A stretch of 64,000 nucleotides of DNA from assembly GCF_023806085.1 (NCBI RefSeq), contig NZ_JAMSLX010000002.1:310001-374000 (forward strand), written 5' to 3'. Below are positions 8,953 to 18,564 of the stretch, one piece after another. Numbering within the stretch: position 1 is the first letter of the stretch; each line of letters begins with the position of its first letter. The notes under the pieces were generated by a model, which saw only the letters and a program-made list of their open reading frames with translations, ran no database searches and had not been told where the DNA came from. The DNA comes from Hephaestia sp. MAHUQ-44 (lineage in GTDB: Bacteria; Pseudomonadota; Alphaproteobacteria; Sphingomonadales; Sphingomonadaceae). Made by a program: the position numbers and the translations under genes.

Positions 8953-8982
8953 GCGCGGCGATTTGCTGTGCCGTCGCCGCGC
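8953..8982 (-). terminator. Possible hairpin terminator after the glycine-zipper gene
   Basis: Arms GCGCGGCGA (8953-8961) and TCGCCGCGC (8974-8982) form a perfect 9-bp stem with a 12-base loop, just past the stop of the minus-strand gene. No T run follows, so termination is only inferred. Confidence 0.35.
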
Positions 8983-8996
8983 GGCCTGTCACCCGG

Positions 8997-9545
8997 TCAG
9001 CGGCACACCACCTGACGGTTATTCTGGTCGATCGCGCGGCCTGCCAGCGCCCCCGCCGCGCCGCCCAGGAGCGTGCCGACGATCCGTGAATGGCCGCCGT
9101 CGATGACGTTGCCGAACAGGCCGCCGGCCGCACCGCCGACGATCAACCCGGTCGTGCCGTCGTTGCGTTTGCAATAATAACGCCCGTCCTCACCGGCATA
9201 GACGCGGTCGTCGGGGGCGAGCACGCGCTCACCATATTGCGGCCCCGAACGGTAGTAACGCGAGGGATCGTAGCCGTTTTCGTTGCGATCATATGCGTCG
9301 GCGCGATTGTCGTCGTAGGACGGGTAGGGGACGCGCGCGCCGCCGCGATCGTAATAGCCATTGCTGCGATCACGCTCCTGCGCGGCGCGATAGCGATCGA
9401 ACGCGGCCTGGAATTGCGCGAGTTCGGCCTGAAAGCGCGACTGCGCCTCGGCGAAGCGCGCCTGTTCCTCGATCGATTGCGCCGCGGCGGGCAGCGCGGT
9501 GGTGGCCGCGATCGCGGCGGCAGCGAGAAGGAGCGGCTTGAACAT
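8997..9545 (-). CDS. Glycine-zipper 2TM domain envelope protein
   Basis: A 182-residue protein with a clear signal peptide (FKPLLLAAAAIAATTALPAAAQ, residues 2-23). A Gln/Ala/Glu-rich helix-prone stretch follows to about residue 55, then a Tyr/Asp/Arg-rich linker. The C-terminus GLIVGGAAGGLFGNVI followed by GTLLGGAAGALAGRAID is a glycine-zipper 2TM domain, found in 17-kDa surface-antigen-like outer membrane proteins. Start ATG 9545 has AAGGAT six bases upstream; the longer frame adds a Pro/Arg-rich extension. Function unknown; envelope association is likely. Confidence 0.82.
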   Translation of the reverse strand: MFKPLLLAAAAIAATTALPAAAQSIEEQARFAEAQSRFQAELAQFQAAFDRYRAAQERDRSNGYYDRGGARVPYPSYDDNRADAYDRNENGYDPSRYYRSGPQYGERVLAPDDRVYAGEDGRYYCKRNDGTTGLIVGGAAGGLFGNVIDGGHSRIVGTLLGGAAGALAGRAIDQNNRQVVCR

Positions 9546-9667
9546 CGGGCTATCCTTTTTTGCAGGCGGGATTGCCGGGGGAATAGGCGTGGCTGTAACA
9601 ACGGAGGCTGAACGACATGGGGATCGACGCGGGCCGTGACCGGCGCAAGGCAACGCAGCGCCGGCGG

Positions 9668-10351
9668 CTACAGGCGCAGGCGATAGCCGACGCCGGGTTC
9701 GTTGCGGATGATCGACAGATGAGTGGCGGTTTCCTCGAGCTTCTTGCGGACGCCACGTGCCGCCACGCGCAGATAATCGACGTCTTTTTCATGCCCCGCG
9801 CCCCAGATCGTGCGCAGCAGATGGCTGTGGGTGACGACCCGGCCGGGATGGCTGGCGAGCGCGGCGAGAAAAGCGAATTCCTTTGGTGTCAGGTGGATTT
9901 CTACGCCGTCCTTGCGCACCAGCCGCGCGTCGAGATCGATCGTAACGTCGCCGATCTGGACGACCGGGGCGTCGGTGGCGGCCGAGAGCCGGTGGCGCAG
10001 CGCGGTGCGGACGCGCGCGAGCACTTCCTCGGTATCGAACGGCTTGGTGACATAATCGTCGGCGCCAAGATCGAGCGCGGTCACCTTTTGCTCGGTGGCG
10101 TCGCGCGCCGAGACGACGATCACCGCAATTCCCGCGCGCGCGATCAACGGCACGAGTTCGAGCCCGTCGCGATCGGGCAGGCCGAGATCGAGCAGCGCGG
10201 CATCGGGCTTGTCGATCTGGATCGCGTTCAGCGCTTCGCGCGCGTTGCCTGCCGCGATCACGCGATAGCCCGCCCGCGTCAGCGCGGTGGCGAGCAGCTT
10301 GCGGATCGCGGGCTCGTCATCGACGATCAGCAGGCGCGGTTCCTTCGTCAT
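9668..10351 (-). CDS. kdpE: KdpE, response regulator of potassium uptake
   Basis: A 227-residue OmpR-type regulator. The receiver has the acidic pocket DDEP at residues 9-12 and phosphoacceptor Asp in LLDLGLPDRDG, with the Lys in VTKPFDTEEV. A winged-helix DNA-binding domain follows (HLTPKEFAFLAAL, HVDYLRV-like region, GVGYRL). It overlaps the end of kdpD by 4 bp (ATGA) and is the last gene of the kdp operon. By family knowledge it receives phosphate from KdpD and activates kdp transcription when potassium is limiting. Confidence 0.95.
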   Translation of the reverse strand: MTKEPRLLIVDDEPAIRKLLATALTRAGYRVIAAGNAREALNAIQIDKPDAALLDLGLPDRDGLELVPLIARAGIAVIVVSARDATEQKVTALDLGADDYVTKPFDTEEVLARVRTALRHRLSAATDAPVVQIGDVTIDLDARLVRKDGVEIHLTPKEFAFLAALASHPGRVVTHSHLLRTIWGAGHEKDVDYLRVAARGVRKKLEETATHLSIIRNEPGVGYRLRL

Positions 10352-13008
10352 GCGCTGTCGCTGCTTTTGCGGATGCGGTCTTCGGGGAAGCGGATCGAAA
10401 AGCTCGCGCCCGATCGATCGCCGCGGTTCGCCGCGCTCACGCTCAATCCCATCGCCTCGGCGAAATCCTTGACGATGGCGAGGCCGAGCCCGGTGCCGCC
10501 GGTGCGATCGCTGCCCTCGATCCGCGCGAAGGTGCCGAAGATGCGTTCGGTTTCATGCGCGGGCAGGCCGGGGCCCTGATCGATCACGCTCAGCACCAGC
10601 CCGTCGTGGCGGCGCCGCGCGGTGATCCGGATCGGCCCCTTGGGGTCGCCGTATTTCGCCGCGTTTTCGAGCAGGTTGATCAGGCAATGGTGGAACAGTT
10701 GCGGATCGACCATGACGAAGGGCAGGTCGGGGGCGATGTCGAGTTCGATCGGGTGGCCGGCGATGACGCGGCGCAGATCGTGCGCCGCCGCCCCGACCGC
10801 CTCGACCAGATCGACCGGTTCGAGCGACTGATGCAGCGTCCCGGTCTCGACCCGCACCATATCGAGCAGATTGGCGACGAAGCGGTGGAGCCGCTCGGCT
10901 TCGGCGCGCGCGTCTGCCAATTGCTCGGCCTGACGATCCGAGGCGGGCGCGATCTCGGCAAGCATCCCGAGGATCGTCGTCAGCGGGGTCCGCAGATCGT
11001 GGCTGACCGACGACAGCAGGGCCGCGCGAAGCTGGTCGCGCTGCTTGAGCTGGACGATCGTCGCCATCTCGGCCTCGAGTTCGATCCGTTCGAGCGCGAG
11101 CGCGGCCTGATCGAGCAGGCTGAGCAGCAGCGGCAGCCGATCGGATCGGATCACCTCGGCATCGGGCCGCGCGAGCCCGACGACGCCGAGCACGCGCCCG
11201 CCCGCCGCGAGCGGATGGAACAGCCATTGCGACGCCGCCAGCGTTTCCGATCCGCGCCCGGCGGGTTTGTTGTTCTCGAACGTCCAGCGCGCGGCAGCCT
11301 GATCGATCGCCTCGAGCGCGTCTTCGGGCGGGAAGGCGGCCACCAGCGCCAGCTCGCTTTGCTCGGGGAGCAGGAACACCGCATTGGCGTCGAGCAGGCG
11401 GCCCAACTCTGCGCAGAGCACTTGCCCGAGCGCGTCGCGCTTGCTGACCCCGGTCAGCAGCCGCGCGAAGCCGGCAAGCGAGCTGTTCTGCGCCGCGCTG
11501 CGTTGCGCGAGCAGCGCCTGATCGCGCACGCGCGCGGCGAACTGGCTGCTGACCACGGCGACGACGAGCAGCACCAGCACCGTCAGGATGTTCTGCGGGT
11601 CCTGGATCGTGAAGGTGCGGGTCGGGGGGATGAAGAAGAAATTATAGGTGAGCGACGAGACCAGCCCGGTGACGACGCCGGTGCGCAGGCCATAGCGCGT
11701 CGCGACGAACATCACGGGCAGCAGGTAAAGCAGCCCGATATTGGTGATGTTGCCGGTCGAAAACAGCGCGGCGCCGATCGCGGTGACGCCCAGCGTGAGC
11801 GCGAGCGCGACGAGATACCCTGTCGGCTTGCCCCAGCCGCGCCCGACGCGCGTGGCGTCGGCGCCATGCGATCGCGCCTCCTCGGTCAGCGGCAGGACAT
11901 GGACGGCGACGCCGGGCACGTCGCGCACCAGTCGGTCGACCACCGAGCCGTGGCGCAGCTCGAACCAGCGCGAGCGGGTCGATTTGCCGACGATAAGCTG
12001 GGTCGCGCGGGCGTCGACGGTGAAATTCTTGAGCCCCTCGATCACGGTTTCGGCCGCGACCGAGGCGACCTGCCCGCCGAGCTGGCTGGCGAGGTGCAGC
12101 GCGGCGGTGACGCGCGCGCGATCGGTGTCGCCGAAGCGCAAGGCGCGCGGGGTCTCGATATGCACCGCGGTCCATGGCGCACCCAGCGCATCGGCGAGCC
12201 GCTTGGCCGCGCGCACCAGCGTCGCGCCGCCCGCCAGTTCGCTCACCGCGACGACGATCCGCTCGCCCCCCGCCCAGGTGCCCGCGAGCGCGTGCGCGCG
12301 CAGATAATCCAGCATCTGCGCATCGACGGTCTGCGCCGCCCGCCGCAACGCCAGTTCGCGCAGCGCCGACAGGTTCGATTTGGAAAAGAAGTGGGTGAGC
12401 GCTCGGCTCGCCTCGTGCGGGATATAGACCTTGCCGTCGCGCAGCCGCTCGATCAGTTCGTCGGGCGGGATATCGACCACCTCGATATCGGCATTTTCGA
12501 GCACGCGATCGGGCAGCGTCTCGCGTACGCGGACCTTGGTGAACGACTCGACGACATCGTTCAGGCTTTCGAGGTGCTGGATGTTGACGGTCGAATAGAC
12601 GTGGATGCCCGCCGCCAGCAGTTCCTCGACATCCTGATAGCGTTTGTCGTGGCGGCTGCCGGGCGCATTGGTGTGCGCCAGTTCGTCGACCAGCACGAGT
12701 TGCGGTTGCCGCGCGAGGATCGCGTCGAGATCCATCTCGGCCAGGTCGCGGCCCTGATAGGCGATCCGCGCGCGCGGGATGACCGTGAAGCCATGCGTCA
12801 GCGCCTCGGTTTCGGCACGGCCGTGGGTTTCGACCACGCCGATCACCACATCGATCCCGGCGTCGCGGCGCGCGGCGCCCTGACGCAGCATTTCATAGGT
12901 TTTGCCGACACCGGGGGCGGCGCCGAGGAACAGTTTCAGGCGGCCGCGATGCTCTTGCGCGGCGGCCCGCAGCAGGGCGTCGGGATCGGGATCGGATGCG
13001 GCGCTCAC
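10348..13008 (-). CDS. kdpD: KdpD, potassium-sensing histidine kinase
   Basis: An 886-residue protein (E. coli KdpD has 894). Domains in order: KdpD N-terminal domain with Walker A GAAPGVGKTYEML near residue 29; a Usp-like domain around 245-370; a DUF4118 block of four hydrophobic helices around 395-500; a GAF-like stretch; then HisKA with the phospho-His in SSVSHDLRTPLTTILG and HATPase motifs NLLENAAKYG and GTGLGLAIVKDF. The start is GTG 13008, which overlaps the kdpC stop by 4 bp. It is translationally coupled to both kdpC and kdpE. Confidence 0.95.
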   Translation of the reverse strand: MSAASDPDPDALLRAAAQEHRGRLKLFLGAAPGVGKTYEMLRQGAARRDAGIDVVIGVVETHGRAETEALTHGFTVIPRARIAYQGRDLAEMDLDAILARQPQLVLVDELAHTNAPGSRHDKRYQDVEELLAAGIHVYSTVNIQHLESLNDVVESFTKVRVRETLPDRVLENADIEVVDIPPDELIERLRDGKVYIPHEASRALTHFFSKSNLSALRELALRRAAQTVDAQMLDYLRAHALAGTWAGGERIVVAVSELAGGATLVRAAKRLADALGAPWTAVHIETPRALRFGDTDRARVTAALHLASQLGGQVASVAAETVIEGLKNFTVDARATQLIVGKSTRSRWFELRHGSVVDRLVRDVPGVAVHVLPLTEEARSHGADATRVGRGWGKPTGYLVALALTLGVTAIGAALFSTGNITNIGLLYLLPVMFVATRYGLRTGVVTGLVSSLTYNFFFIPPTRTFTIQDPQNILTVLVLLVVAVVSSQFAARVRDQALLAQRSAAQNSSLAGFARLLTGVSKRDALGQVLCAELGRLLDANAVFLLPEQSELALVAAFPPEDALEAIDQAAARWTFENNKPAGRGSETLAASQWLFHPLAAGGRVLGVVGLARPDAEVIRSDRLPLLLSLLDQAALALERIELEAEMATIVQLKQRDQLRAALLSSVSHDLRTPLTTILGMLAEIAPASDRQAEQLADARAEAERLHRFVANLLDMVRVETGTLHQSLEPVDLVEAVGAAAHDLRRVIAGHPIELDIAPDLPFVMVDPQLFHHCLINLLENAAKYGDPKGPIRITARRRHDGLVLSVIDQGPGLPAHETERIFGTFARIEGSDRTGGTGLGLAIVKDFAEAMGLSVSAANRGDRSGASFSIRFPEDRIRKSSDSA

Positions 13009-13601
13009 TCGGTTGCTTTTGCCTCTTTCGAGGCCATGCTGTCGAGCGCGCGATTGAGCAGCAGCACGTTGACGCGCGGTTCGCCGAGCAGGCCGAACAG
13101 CCGCCGCTCGACATGATCGTTGACCAGCGTGCGTAGCTGCCCGGCCGGAAGGCCACGCGCCATCGCGACACGGTTCACCTGAAACAAGGCCGCCTCGGGG
13201 CTGATGTGCGGATCGAGCCCCGAGGCGGAAGTCGTCACCAGATCGGCGGGAACCGATGCTTGCGGTGAGTGCGGTAGATTTGCGAGATCGGCAGCGACGC
13301 GCTCGGCGAGCGCCTTGCTGGTCGGGCCAAGGTTCGATCCCGACGACGCGGCGGCGTCATAGCCTTGGCCCGCCGCCGACGGCCGGCCGTGGAAATAGCG
13401 CGGCGCGGCGAAGACCTGCCCGATCAGCGCCGATCCGATCACGCGATCGCCGTCGCGGATCAGGCTGCCATTGGCCTGCGCCGGGAAAGCGATTTGGCCG
13501 ATCGCGGTCAACAATGCCGGGTACGCCAGCCCGAGCAACGCGGCGAACAGCAGCGTCATGACGATCGCGGGGCGCAGCGCGGTGGTGAGATGCGTGGCCA
13601 T
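13005..13601 (-). CDS. kdpC: KdpC, potassium-transporting ATPase C subunit
   Basis: About 198 residues. One N-terminal membrane helix (IVMTLLFAALLGLAYPALL) is followed by the periplasmic KdpC domain with GSALIGQVF, YFHGRPSAAG, SNLGPTS and ASGLDPHISPEAA, all family hallmarks. Two ATGs are possible, 13607 and 13601. I prefer 13601 because GAGGAG lies seven bases upstream of it but only one base from 13607. The long upstream frame that reads into kdpB is not real. KdpC helps the KdpFABC complex couple ATP hydrolysis to high-affinity K+ uptake. Confidence 0.93.
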   Translation of the reverse strand: MATHLTTALRPAIVMTLLFAALLGLAYPALLTAIGQIAFPAQANGSLIRDGDRVIGSALIGQVFAAPRYFHGRPSAAGQGYDAAASSGSNLGPTSKALAERVAADLANLPHSPQASVPADLVTTSASGLDPHISPEAALFQVNRVAMARGLPAGQLRTLVNDHVERRLFGLLGEPRVNVLLLNRALDSMASKEAKATE

Positions 13602-13612
13602 ATACATGCTCC

Positions 13613-15643
13613 TCAGGCGAGATGGAGGCCGGTGATGGCGAGATCGATCAGCTTGATGCCGACGAACGGCGCGAGAATACCGCCGAGGCCGTAGATCGAG
13701 AGGTTGCGTGCGAGCAGCCGCCCCGCGCCGACCGGGCGATAGCGCACCCCCCTGAGCGCGAGCGGCACGAGGCAGGGTATGATCAGCGCGTTGAAGATGA
13801 TCGCCGACAGGATCGCCGAGCGCGGGCTGGCGAGCCCCATCACATTGAGCACCCCGAGGCCCGGATAGAGGATGACGAAAATCGCCGGGATGATCGCGAA
13901 ATATTTGGCGATATCGTTGGCGATCGAGAAAGTGGTGAGCGCGCCGCGGGTCATCAGCAATTGCTTGCCGAGCCCGACGATCTCGATCAGCTTGGTGGGG
14001 TCGCTGTCGAGATCGACCATGTTGCCCGCCTCGCGCGCGGCCTGCGTGCCGGTGTTCATCGCCACGCCGACATCGGCCTGGGCGAGCGCGGGCGCGTCGT
14101 TGGTGCCGTCGCCGCACATCGCGATCAGCCTGCCGCCCTGCTGTTCGCGGCGGATCAGCGCGAGTTTGTCCTCGGGCGTCGCCTCGGCAAGGAAATCGTC
14201 GACCCCGGCCTCGGCGGCGATCGACGCGGCGGTCAGCGGGTTGTCGCCGGTGATCATCACCGTGCGGATGCCCATCCGGCGCAGCTCGGCGAAGCGCTCG
14301 CGCACGCCGGGTTTGACCACGTCCTTGAGCGCGATGACGCCGAGCAACCGGCCGTCGCGCGCCACCGCGAGCGGGGTCATCCCCGATCGCGCGATCTGAT
14401 CGGCGATCCGGCGGAGTTCGGTGGCCGTCGCCGTCTCGACACTGGCCGGGTTTGCGCGCAGCACCGCGTCGACCGCGCCCTTCTGGATCAGCGTCGCGCC
14501 GATCCGAACCCCCGACAGCCGGGTCTGCGCGGTGAAGGCGATGATCTCGGCATCGTCGGGCAGCTTGTGGGGGATAATGCCGTGCGCCTGCTGGGCAAGC
14601 ACGACGATCGAGCGGCCTTCGGGGGTGTCGTCGGCGAGGCTGGCGCGCAGCGCGGCGTTGGCAAGACGATCGCGATCGACGCCTGCGAGCGGGTGAAACG
14701 CACTCGCCTGCCGGTCGCCGACAGTGATCGTGCCGGTCTTGTCGAGCAGCAGCATGTCGACATCGCCCGCCGCCTCCACCGCGCGACCTGATTTGGCCAT
14801 GACGTTGAAGCGCACCAGCCGGTCCATCCCCGCGATGCCGATTGCCGACAGCAAGGCCGCGATCGTCGTCGGGATCAGCGTGACGAGCAGTGCGGCGAGT
14901 TCGCTGACCGGGATCGTCCCCCCGGCATAAGCGGCAAAGCCGGGGATCGTCGCGACCACGATCAGGAAGATGATCGTCAGCCCGACGAGCAGGATGGTGA
15001 GCGCGATCTCATTGGGGGTCTTTTGCCGTTCGGCGCCTTCGACCAGCGCGATCATGCGATCGAGAAAGCCCTGACCGGGTTCCTGCGTGACGCGGATCGT
15101 GAGGCGATCGGAAAGCACGCGCGTGCCCGCGGTCACCGCCGAGCGATCGCCGCCCGCTTCACGGATGACGGGTGCGCTTTCGCCGGTGATCGCGGCTTCG
15201 TTGACCGAGGCGACGCCCTCGATCACCTCGCCGTCGGCCGGGATCAGATCGCCGGCTTCGACCAGAACCATCGCGTTCTTCTGGAGGCGCGCGGCCGCGA
15301 TCACTTCGAACCCATCACCCCTGGGTGCCAACAATTTGGCGGTGAGGTCGGTCTTGGTGGCGCGCAATGCCGCCGCCTGCGCACGGCCCCGGCCCTCGGC
15401 GAGCGCCTCGGCGAAGGTGCCGAACAGCACCGTCAGCCACAGCCAGATAATGAGCTGGATCTGAAACCCGAGCGCCACGCCTTCGTCGCCGAGCACCAGC
15501 AGCACCGTGAGCAGCAACGCGACGACGGCGGTGGTGAACAGCACCGGGTTTGTCACCAGCAGGCGCGGATCGAGCTTGCCGACCGCATCGCGGATCGCGA
15601 GCAGGACGAGGTCGGTGGAGAAGATCGCGGGGGTGGTCGTCAT
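13613..15643 (-). CDS. kdpB: KdpB, potassium-transporting P-type ATPase B subunit
   Basis: A 676-residue P-type ATPase. The actuator motif TGES is in [11 protein letters not shown], the phosphorylated Asp is in [14 protein letters not shown] near residue 300, and the hinge is [22 protein letters not shown] with [17 protein letters not shown]. The membrane helix containing [14 protein letters not shown] is the KdpB-specific M4 segment. Length matches E. coli KdpB (682). It hydrolyses ATP to drive K+ import through KdpA. It lies between kdpA (10-bp gap) and kdpC. Confidence 0.97.
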   Translation of the reverse strand: MTTTPAIFSTDLVLLAIRDAVGKLDPRLLVTNPVLFTTAVVALLLTVLLVLGDEGVALGFQIQLIIWLWLTVLFGTFAEALAEGRGRAQAAALRATKTDLTAKLLAPRGDGFEVIAAARLQKNAMVLVEAGDLIPADGEVIEGVASVNEAAITGESAPVIREAGGDRSAVTAGTRVLSDRLTIRVTQEPGQGFLDRMIALVEGAERQKTPNEIALTILLVGLTIIFLIVVATIPGFAAYAGGTIPVSELAALLVTLIPTTIAALLSAIGIAGMDRLVRFNVMAKSGRAVEAAGDVDMLLLDKTGTITVGDRQASAFHPLAGVDRDRLANAALRASLADDTPEGRSIVVLAQQAHGIIPHKLPDDAEIIAFTAQTRLSGVRIGATLIQKGAVDAVLRANPASVETATATELRRIADQIARSGMTPLAVARDGRLLGVIALKDVVKPGVRERFAELRRMGIRTVMITGDNPLTAASIAAEAGVDDFLAEATPEDKLALIRREQQGGRLIAMCGDGTNDAPALAQADVGVAMNTGTQAAREAGNMVDLDSDPTKLIEIVGLGKQLLMTRGALTTFSIANDIAKYFAIIPAIFVILYPGLGVLNVMGLASPRSAILSAIIFNALIIPCLVPLALRGVRYRPVGAGRLLARNLSIYGLGGILAPFVGIKLIDLAITGLHLA

Positions 15644-15653
15644 GGCGGCGCCC

Positions 15654-17357
15654 TTAGAAAAGCTGGCCGTTGAGCATCGCGAGGTGATCGGCGACGGGGC
15701 CGAGCGCGAGGCTGGGAAGGAAGGTCAGCCCGCCGAGGATCAGGATGATCCCGATCAGCAGCCCGACCCACAGCGGCCCGGTGGTGGGGAACGAGCCCGC
15801 GGTTTCGGGGACGACCTTCTTGGCGGCGAGTGAGCCGGCGATGGCCAGCACCGGCACGATCACGAAGAACCGCCCGATCCACATCGCGACGCCCAGCAGG
15901 CCGTTGTAAAAGGGTGTGCTTGCGCTGAGCCCGGCAAAGGCGGAGCCGTTATTGCCGGTCGCCGAACTGAACGCATAGAGGATCTCGGAAAAGCCGTGCG
16001 GCCCCTTGTTCAATGGCCCCGCCAGCCCCTGCGGCAGCACCGACGCCAGCGCCGTCAGCCCGAGGATGGACAAGGGCAGCACCGCGATCGCCAGCACCGC
16101 GAGCTTGACCTCGCGCGCCTCGATCTTCTTGCCGACATATTCGGGGGTGCGCCCGACCATCAGCCCGGCGACGAACACCGCGAGGATGGCGAACAGCAGG
16201 AAGCCGTAGATCCCGGCACCGACGCCGCCGATGACGATCTCGCCGAGTTGCATGTTGAACAGCGGGATCATCCCGCCCAATGCGGTGAAGCTGTCGTGCA
16301 TCGCATTGACCGCGCCGCACGATGCCGCCGTCGTTACCACCGCAAAGATCGCGCTGGCAACAATGCCGAAGCGGACCTCCTTGCCCTCCATATTGCCGCC
16401 GGCGAGGCCGAGGCCGTGGAGGACCGGGTTGCCCGCGGCTTCCTGCCAATAGACGATGGTGATGCCCGCGATCAGCAGCGTCGTCATCGCCGCAAGGATC
16501 GCCCAGCCTTGCCGCGTGTTGCCGACCGCCTTGCCGAACGTCCAGGTGAGCCCCGCACCGATCACGAGGATCGACACCATCTGCACGATATTGGTGAGCG
16601 CGCCAGGGTTCTCGAACGGGTGCGCCGAATTGGCGTTGAAGAAGCCGCCGCCATTGGTGCCGAGCAGCTTGATCGCTTCCTGTCCGGCGACGGGGCCGAG
16701 CACGATCGTCTGCTTCGCGCCCTCCAGCGTCGTCGCGTCGATCGCGGCGGCGAAGGTCTGGGGGACGCCACTGGCGATCAGGAACAGCGCATAAACGAGG
16801 CAGAGCGGCACCAGCAGGTAGAGCGTCACGCGCGTGATATCGGCCCAGAAATTGCCGATCCCGCTAGCCTCGCGTCGCGCGAAACCGCGGAACAGCGCGA
16901 AGGCGATCGCGATCCCGGTCGCGGCCGACAGAAAATTATGGATCGTGAGCCCCAGCATCTGGCTGAGGTTGGAAAGCGTGGCCTCGCCCGCATACCATTG
17001 CCAGTTGGTGTTGGTGGTGAAGCTGATCGCGGTGTTGAACGCGCCGTCGGCCCTCACCGCTGGCAGGCCGCGCGGATCGAGCGGCAGCACCGCCTGCAGT
17101 CGCAGGATGGCATAGGTGAACAGCAGCCCGGCAAGCTGGAACACGAGCATGTGCGCGGCGTAAACGCGCCAGCTCTGCTCGCGATCGGGATCGACCCCGG
17201 CGAGGCGGTAGAAACCGCGCTCGACCGGGCCGAGCAGGCGGTACAGCGGCGTCCGCCGCCCCTCGTACAGCGCGAACAGCCACAGCCCCATCGGCCTGGC
17301 GAGCGCGATCACGATGGCGATGAACAGGGCGATCGTCGCCCAGCCCTGAACGGTCAT
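15654..17357 (-). CDS. kdpA: KdpA, potassium-binding translocating subunit
   Basis: A 567-residue polytopic membrane protein of the superfamily of K+ transporters. The four pore-loop regions can be seen: [46 protein letters not shown] and [15 protein letters not shown]. These form the K+ selectivity filter. The length agrees with E. coli KdpA (557). It starts at ATG 17357, 11 bp after the stop of kdpF. Confidence 0.97.
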   Translation of the reverse strand: MTVQGWATIALFIAIVIALARPMGLWLFALYEGRRTPLYRLLGPVERGFYRLAGVDPDREQSWRVYAAHMLVFQLAGLLFTYAILRLQAVLPLDPRGLPAVRADGAFNTAISFTTNTNWQWYAGEATLSNLSQMLGLTIHNFLSAATGIAIAFALFRGFARREASGIGNFWADITRVTLYLLVPLCLVYALFLIASGVPQTFAAAIDATTLEGAKQTIVLGPVAGQEAIKLLGTNGGGFFNANSAHPFENPGALTNIVQMVSILVIGAGLTWTFGKAVGNTRQGWAILAAMTTLLIAGITIVYWQEAAGNPVLHGLGLAGGNMEGKEVRFGIVASAIFAVVTTAASCGAVNAMHDSFTALGGMIPLFNMQLGEIVIGGVGAGIYGFLLFAILAVFVAGLMVGRTPEYVGKKIEAREVKLAVLAIAVLPLSILGLTALASVLPQGLAGPLNKGPHGFSEILYAFSSATGNNGSAFAGLSASTPFYNGLLGVAMWIGRFFVIVPVLAIAGSLAAKKVVPETAGSFPTTGPLWVGLLIGIILILGGLTFLPSLALGPVADHLAMLNGQLF

Positions 17358-17368
17358 GGCGGCGCCTT

Positions 17369-17458
17369 CTAGAAACGTTCGGGCCGCACCAGCACGGCCA
17401 CGAGATAGATGAGGAGCGCGAGCACGGTGAACCCGGCGAGCAGGAGGTGGAGTGTCAT
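17369..17458 (-). CDS. kdpF: KdpF, small stabilising subunit of the Kdp complex
   Basis: A 29-residue single-helix peptide, starting at ATG 17458: [19 protein letters not shown], then [10 protein letters not shown]. The C-terminal LxRPERF is the KdpF signature, and the position directly before kdpA is the usual one. GGAGG lies upstream within the end of the preceding small ORF region. It is too short for most gene callers. KdpF stabilises the KdpABC complex in the membrane. Confidence 0.9.
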   Translation of the reverse strand: MTLHLLLAGFTVLALLIYLVAVLVRPERF

Positions 17459-17466
17459 GCGCCCGC

Positions 17467-17550
17467 TCAGGCTTTGTCGCACAAGTGGAGATAGCCGAGC
17501 GTCAGCACGAACAGGCCGGCGAGCGCGCCAAGCCACAGCACATCGGTCAC
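17467..17550 (-). CDS. 27-residue membrane peptide ahead of kdpF
   Basis: GTG at 17550 opens a 27-codon frame reading [20 protein letters not shown] then LHLCDKA: one membrane helix with a short Cys-containing polar tail. AAGGGG lies eight bases upstream, and the GTG overlaps the previous stop by 4 bp (GTGA), the same coupling seen between kdpC and kdpD. The stop is 8 bp before kdpF. Size and architecture are KdpF-like but the sequence is different. Inference: an extra small subunit or assembly factor of the Kdp complex. Confidence 0.6.
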   Translation of the reverse strand: MTDVLWLGALAGLFVLTLGYLHLCDKA

Positions 17551-17852
17551 AATGAAATCCCCTTGTTGATCGGGTCGATCTGGCCGTCGCGGCCAGGTAT
17601 TTCGACGAGCTGGAACAGCTTTTGCCCTTCGGCGAGCGCGACCCACCCACCTGCCCAGCACAAGACCGCGAGCATTGCCGCAGCGAGGTCGCGCAGGTCG
17701 GCCGGCTGCGACGGCGCGTGCTGGACGGCGGTGTAGAGCCACCAGACCGCGGCCGCACACAACCCGAGCAAGCCGCAGCCAAGCGTGCGGATCGCGAGAT
17801 CGGCCGCAAGCCATCGCTGCCCCGATCGGAGACGCTGTAAGGCGGCATACAC
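17547..17852 (-). CDS. Small membrane protein heading the kdp operon, unknown
   Basis: A 101-residue protein starting at GTG 17852. Two hydrophobic helices are visible (TLGCGLLGLCAAAVWWLYTAV and LAAAMLAVLCWAGGWVALAEG) with a short loop between and a polar tail ending in [13 protein letters not shown]. The stop overlaps the start of the next small ORF by 4 bp, which argues that both are translated. I do not recognise a family. Being first in the kdp transcription unit, it may be co-regulated with potassium uptake. Confidence 0.55.
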   Translation of the reverse strand: MYAALQRLRSGQRWLAADLAIRTLGCGLLGLCAAAVWWLYTAVQHAPSQPADLRDLAAAMLAVLCWAGGWVALAEGQKLFQLVEIPGRDGQIDPINKGISL

Positions 17853-17908
17853 GGTCGATGTCCCATGCCGGTAACGGAGGTTATGTGGCGCGGCAGGGGA
17901 TTAAGGTT

Positions 17909-17946
17909 CCACGGGAAAACTCCCGTGTTCCATAAGGATTCCATAA
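17909..17946. promoter_or_regulatory. Hairpin plus duplicated TTCCATAA between kdp operon and ECF sigma gene
   Basis: CACGGGA (17910-17916) and TCCCGTG (17921-17927) form a perfect 7-bp stem with loop AAAC. Immediately after come two direct copies of TTCCATAA (17928-17935 and 17939-17946), 11 bp apart start to start, one helical turn. The region is the 175-bp gap between the divergent kdp operon and sigma-factor gene, so regulator binding is plausible. No regulator can be named from sequence. Confidence 0.4.
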
Positions 17947-18027
17947 AGATCATGGGGATCGCGGGGCGAATTGCGATTAAATTTCGCGTCGATGGAATAA
18001 AAGCCGGGGCTGCATCGTATTAGGACC

Positions 18028-18564
18028 ATGGCGTTTCGCACCAAGCATAATCCGATCGAGCATATCCCGGCGATGCGGCGCTATGCGCGCGCGCTCAGCC
18101 GCGATGTGGATGCGGCGGACGATATCGTCCAGGATGCGTTGCTTTCGGCCTATGATCGCGCCGAGACGTTTCGCACCGATGGCTCGCTGAAGGGCTGGCT
18201 GCTGGCGATCGTCCGCAACCGCTTTCTCGACGCGACCCGGCGCGCGAAGGCCGACCACGAGCGGCATGAGCGGCTTGCGCTGCTGGCGGCGGATCACGAA
18301 CGGGCAGCGCAGGAACATCAGGCCTATCTCGCGCAGGTGCTCGCGCGGTTCGAGGCATTGCCCGAGACCCAGCGCGAGACGCTGCATCTGATCAGCGTCG
18401 AAGGGCTCAGTTATCGCGATGCGGCGGCGGTGCTCGACGTGCCGGTGGGAACGGTGATGTCGCGCCTCAGCCGCGCGCGCGCCGCGTTGCGGTCGCTCGA
18501 ATCGGACGCCGAGGGCGGGGCGGTTCGCGCATTGCGTGTGGTGGGAGGCAAGGATGACGTCTGA
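18028..18564 (+). CDS. ECF RNA polymerase sigma factor
   Basis: A 178-residue sigma-70-like ECF factor. Region 2 is seen in MRRYARALSRDVDAADDIVQ and DGSLKGWLLAIVRNRFLD; region 4 in LPETQRETLHLISVEGLSYR with AAAVLDVPVGTVMSRLSRAR as the helix-turn-helix. There is no region 3 or extra domain. The 3' end overlaps an anti-sigma factor gene by 11 bp, the standard pairing. It probably activates its own operon and an envelope or oxidative stress regulon; the signal is unknown. Confidence 0.93.
   Translation: MAFRTKHNPIEHIPAMRRYARALSRDVDAADDIVQDALLSAYDRAETFRTDGSLKGWLLAIVRNRFLDATRRAKADHERHERLALLAADHERAAQEHQAYLAQVLARFEALPETQRETLHLISVEGLSYRDAAAVLDVPVGTVMSRLSRARAALRSLESDAEGGAVRALRVVGGKDDV

Noticed and set aside
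10555-13116. An 853-residue plus-strand frame opposite kdpD
   Set aside because: Composition (Gln/Arg/Asp-rich, no hydrophobic core pattern) is that of an antisense shadow of kdpD.
13602-14117. Long minus-strand frame extending kdpC upstream by about 170 residues
   Set aside because: It lies wholly inside kdpB in another frame, is Arg-rich and lacks conserved features; kdpC has a good start at 13601.
17459-17953. Extended frame in front of kdpF (194 residues in all)
   Set aside because: Only the last 29 residues are KdpF; the rest is Ser/Arg-rich antisense-like sequence overlapping the two small ORFs.
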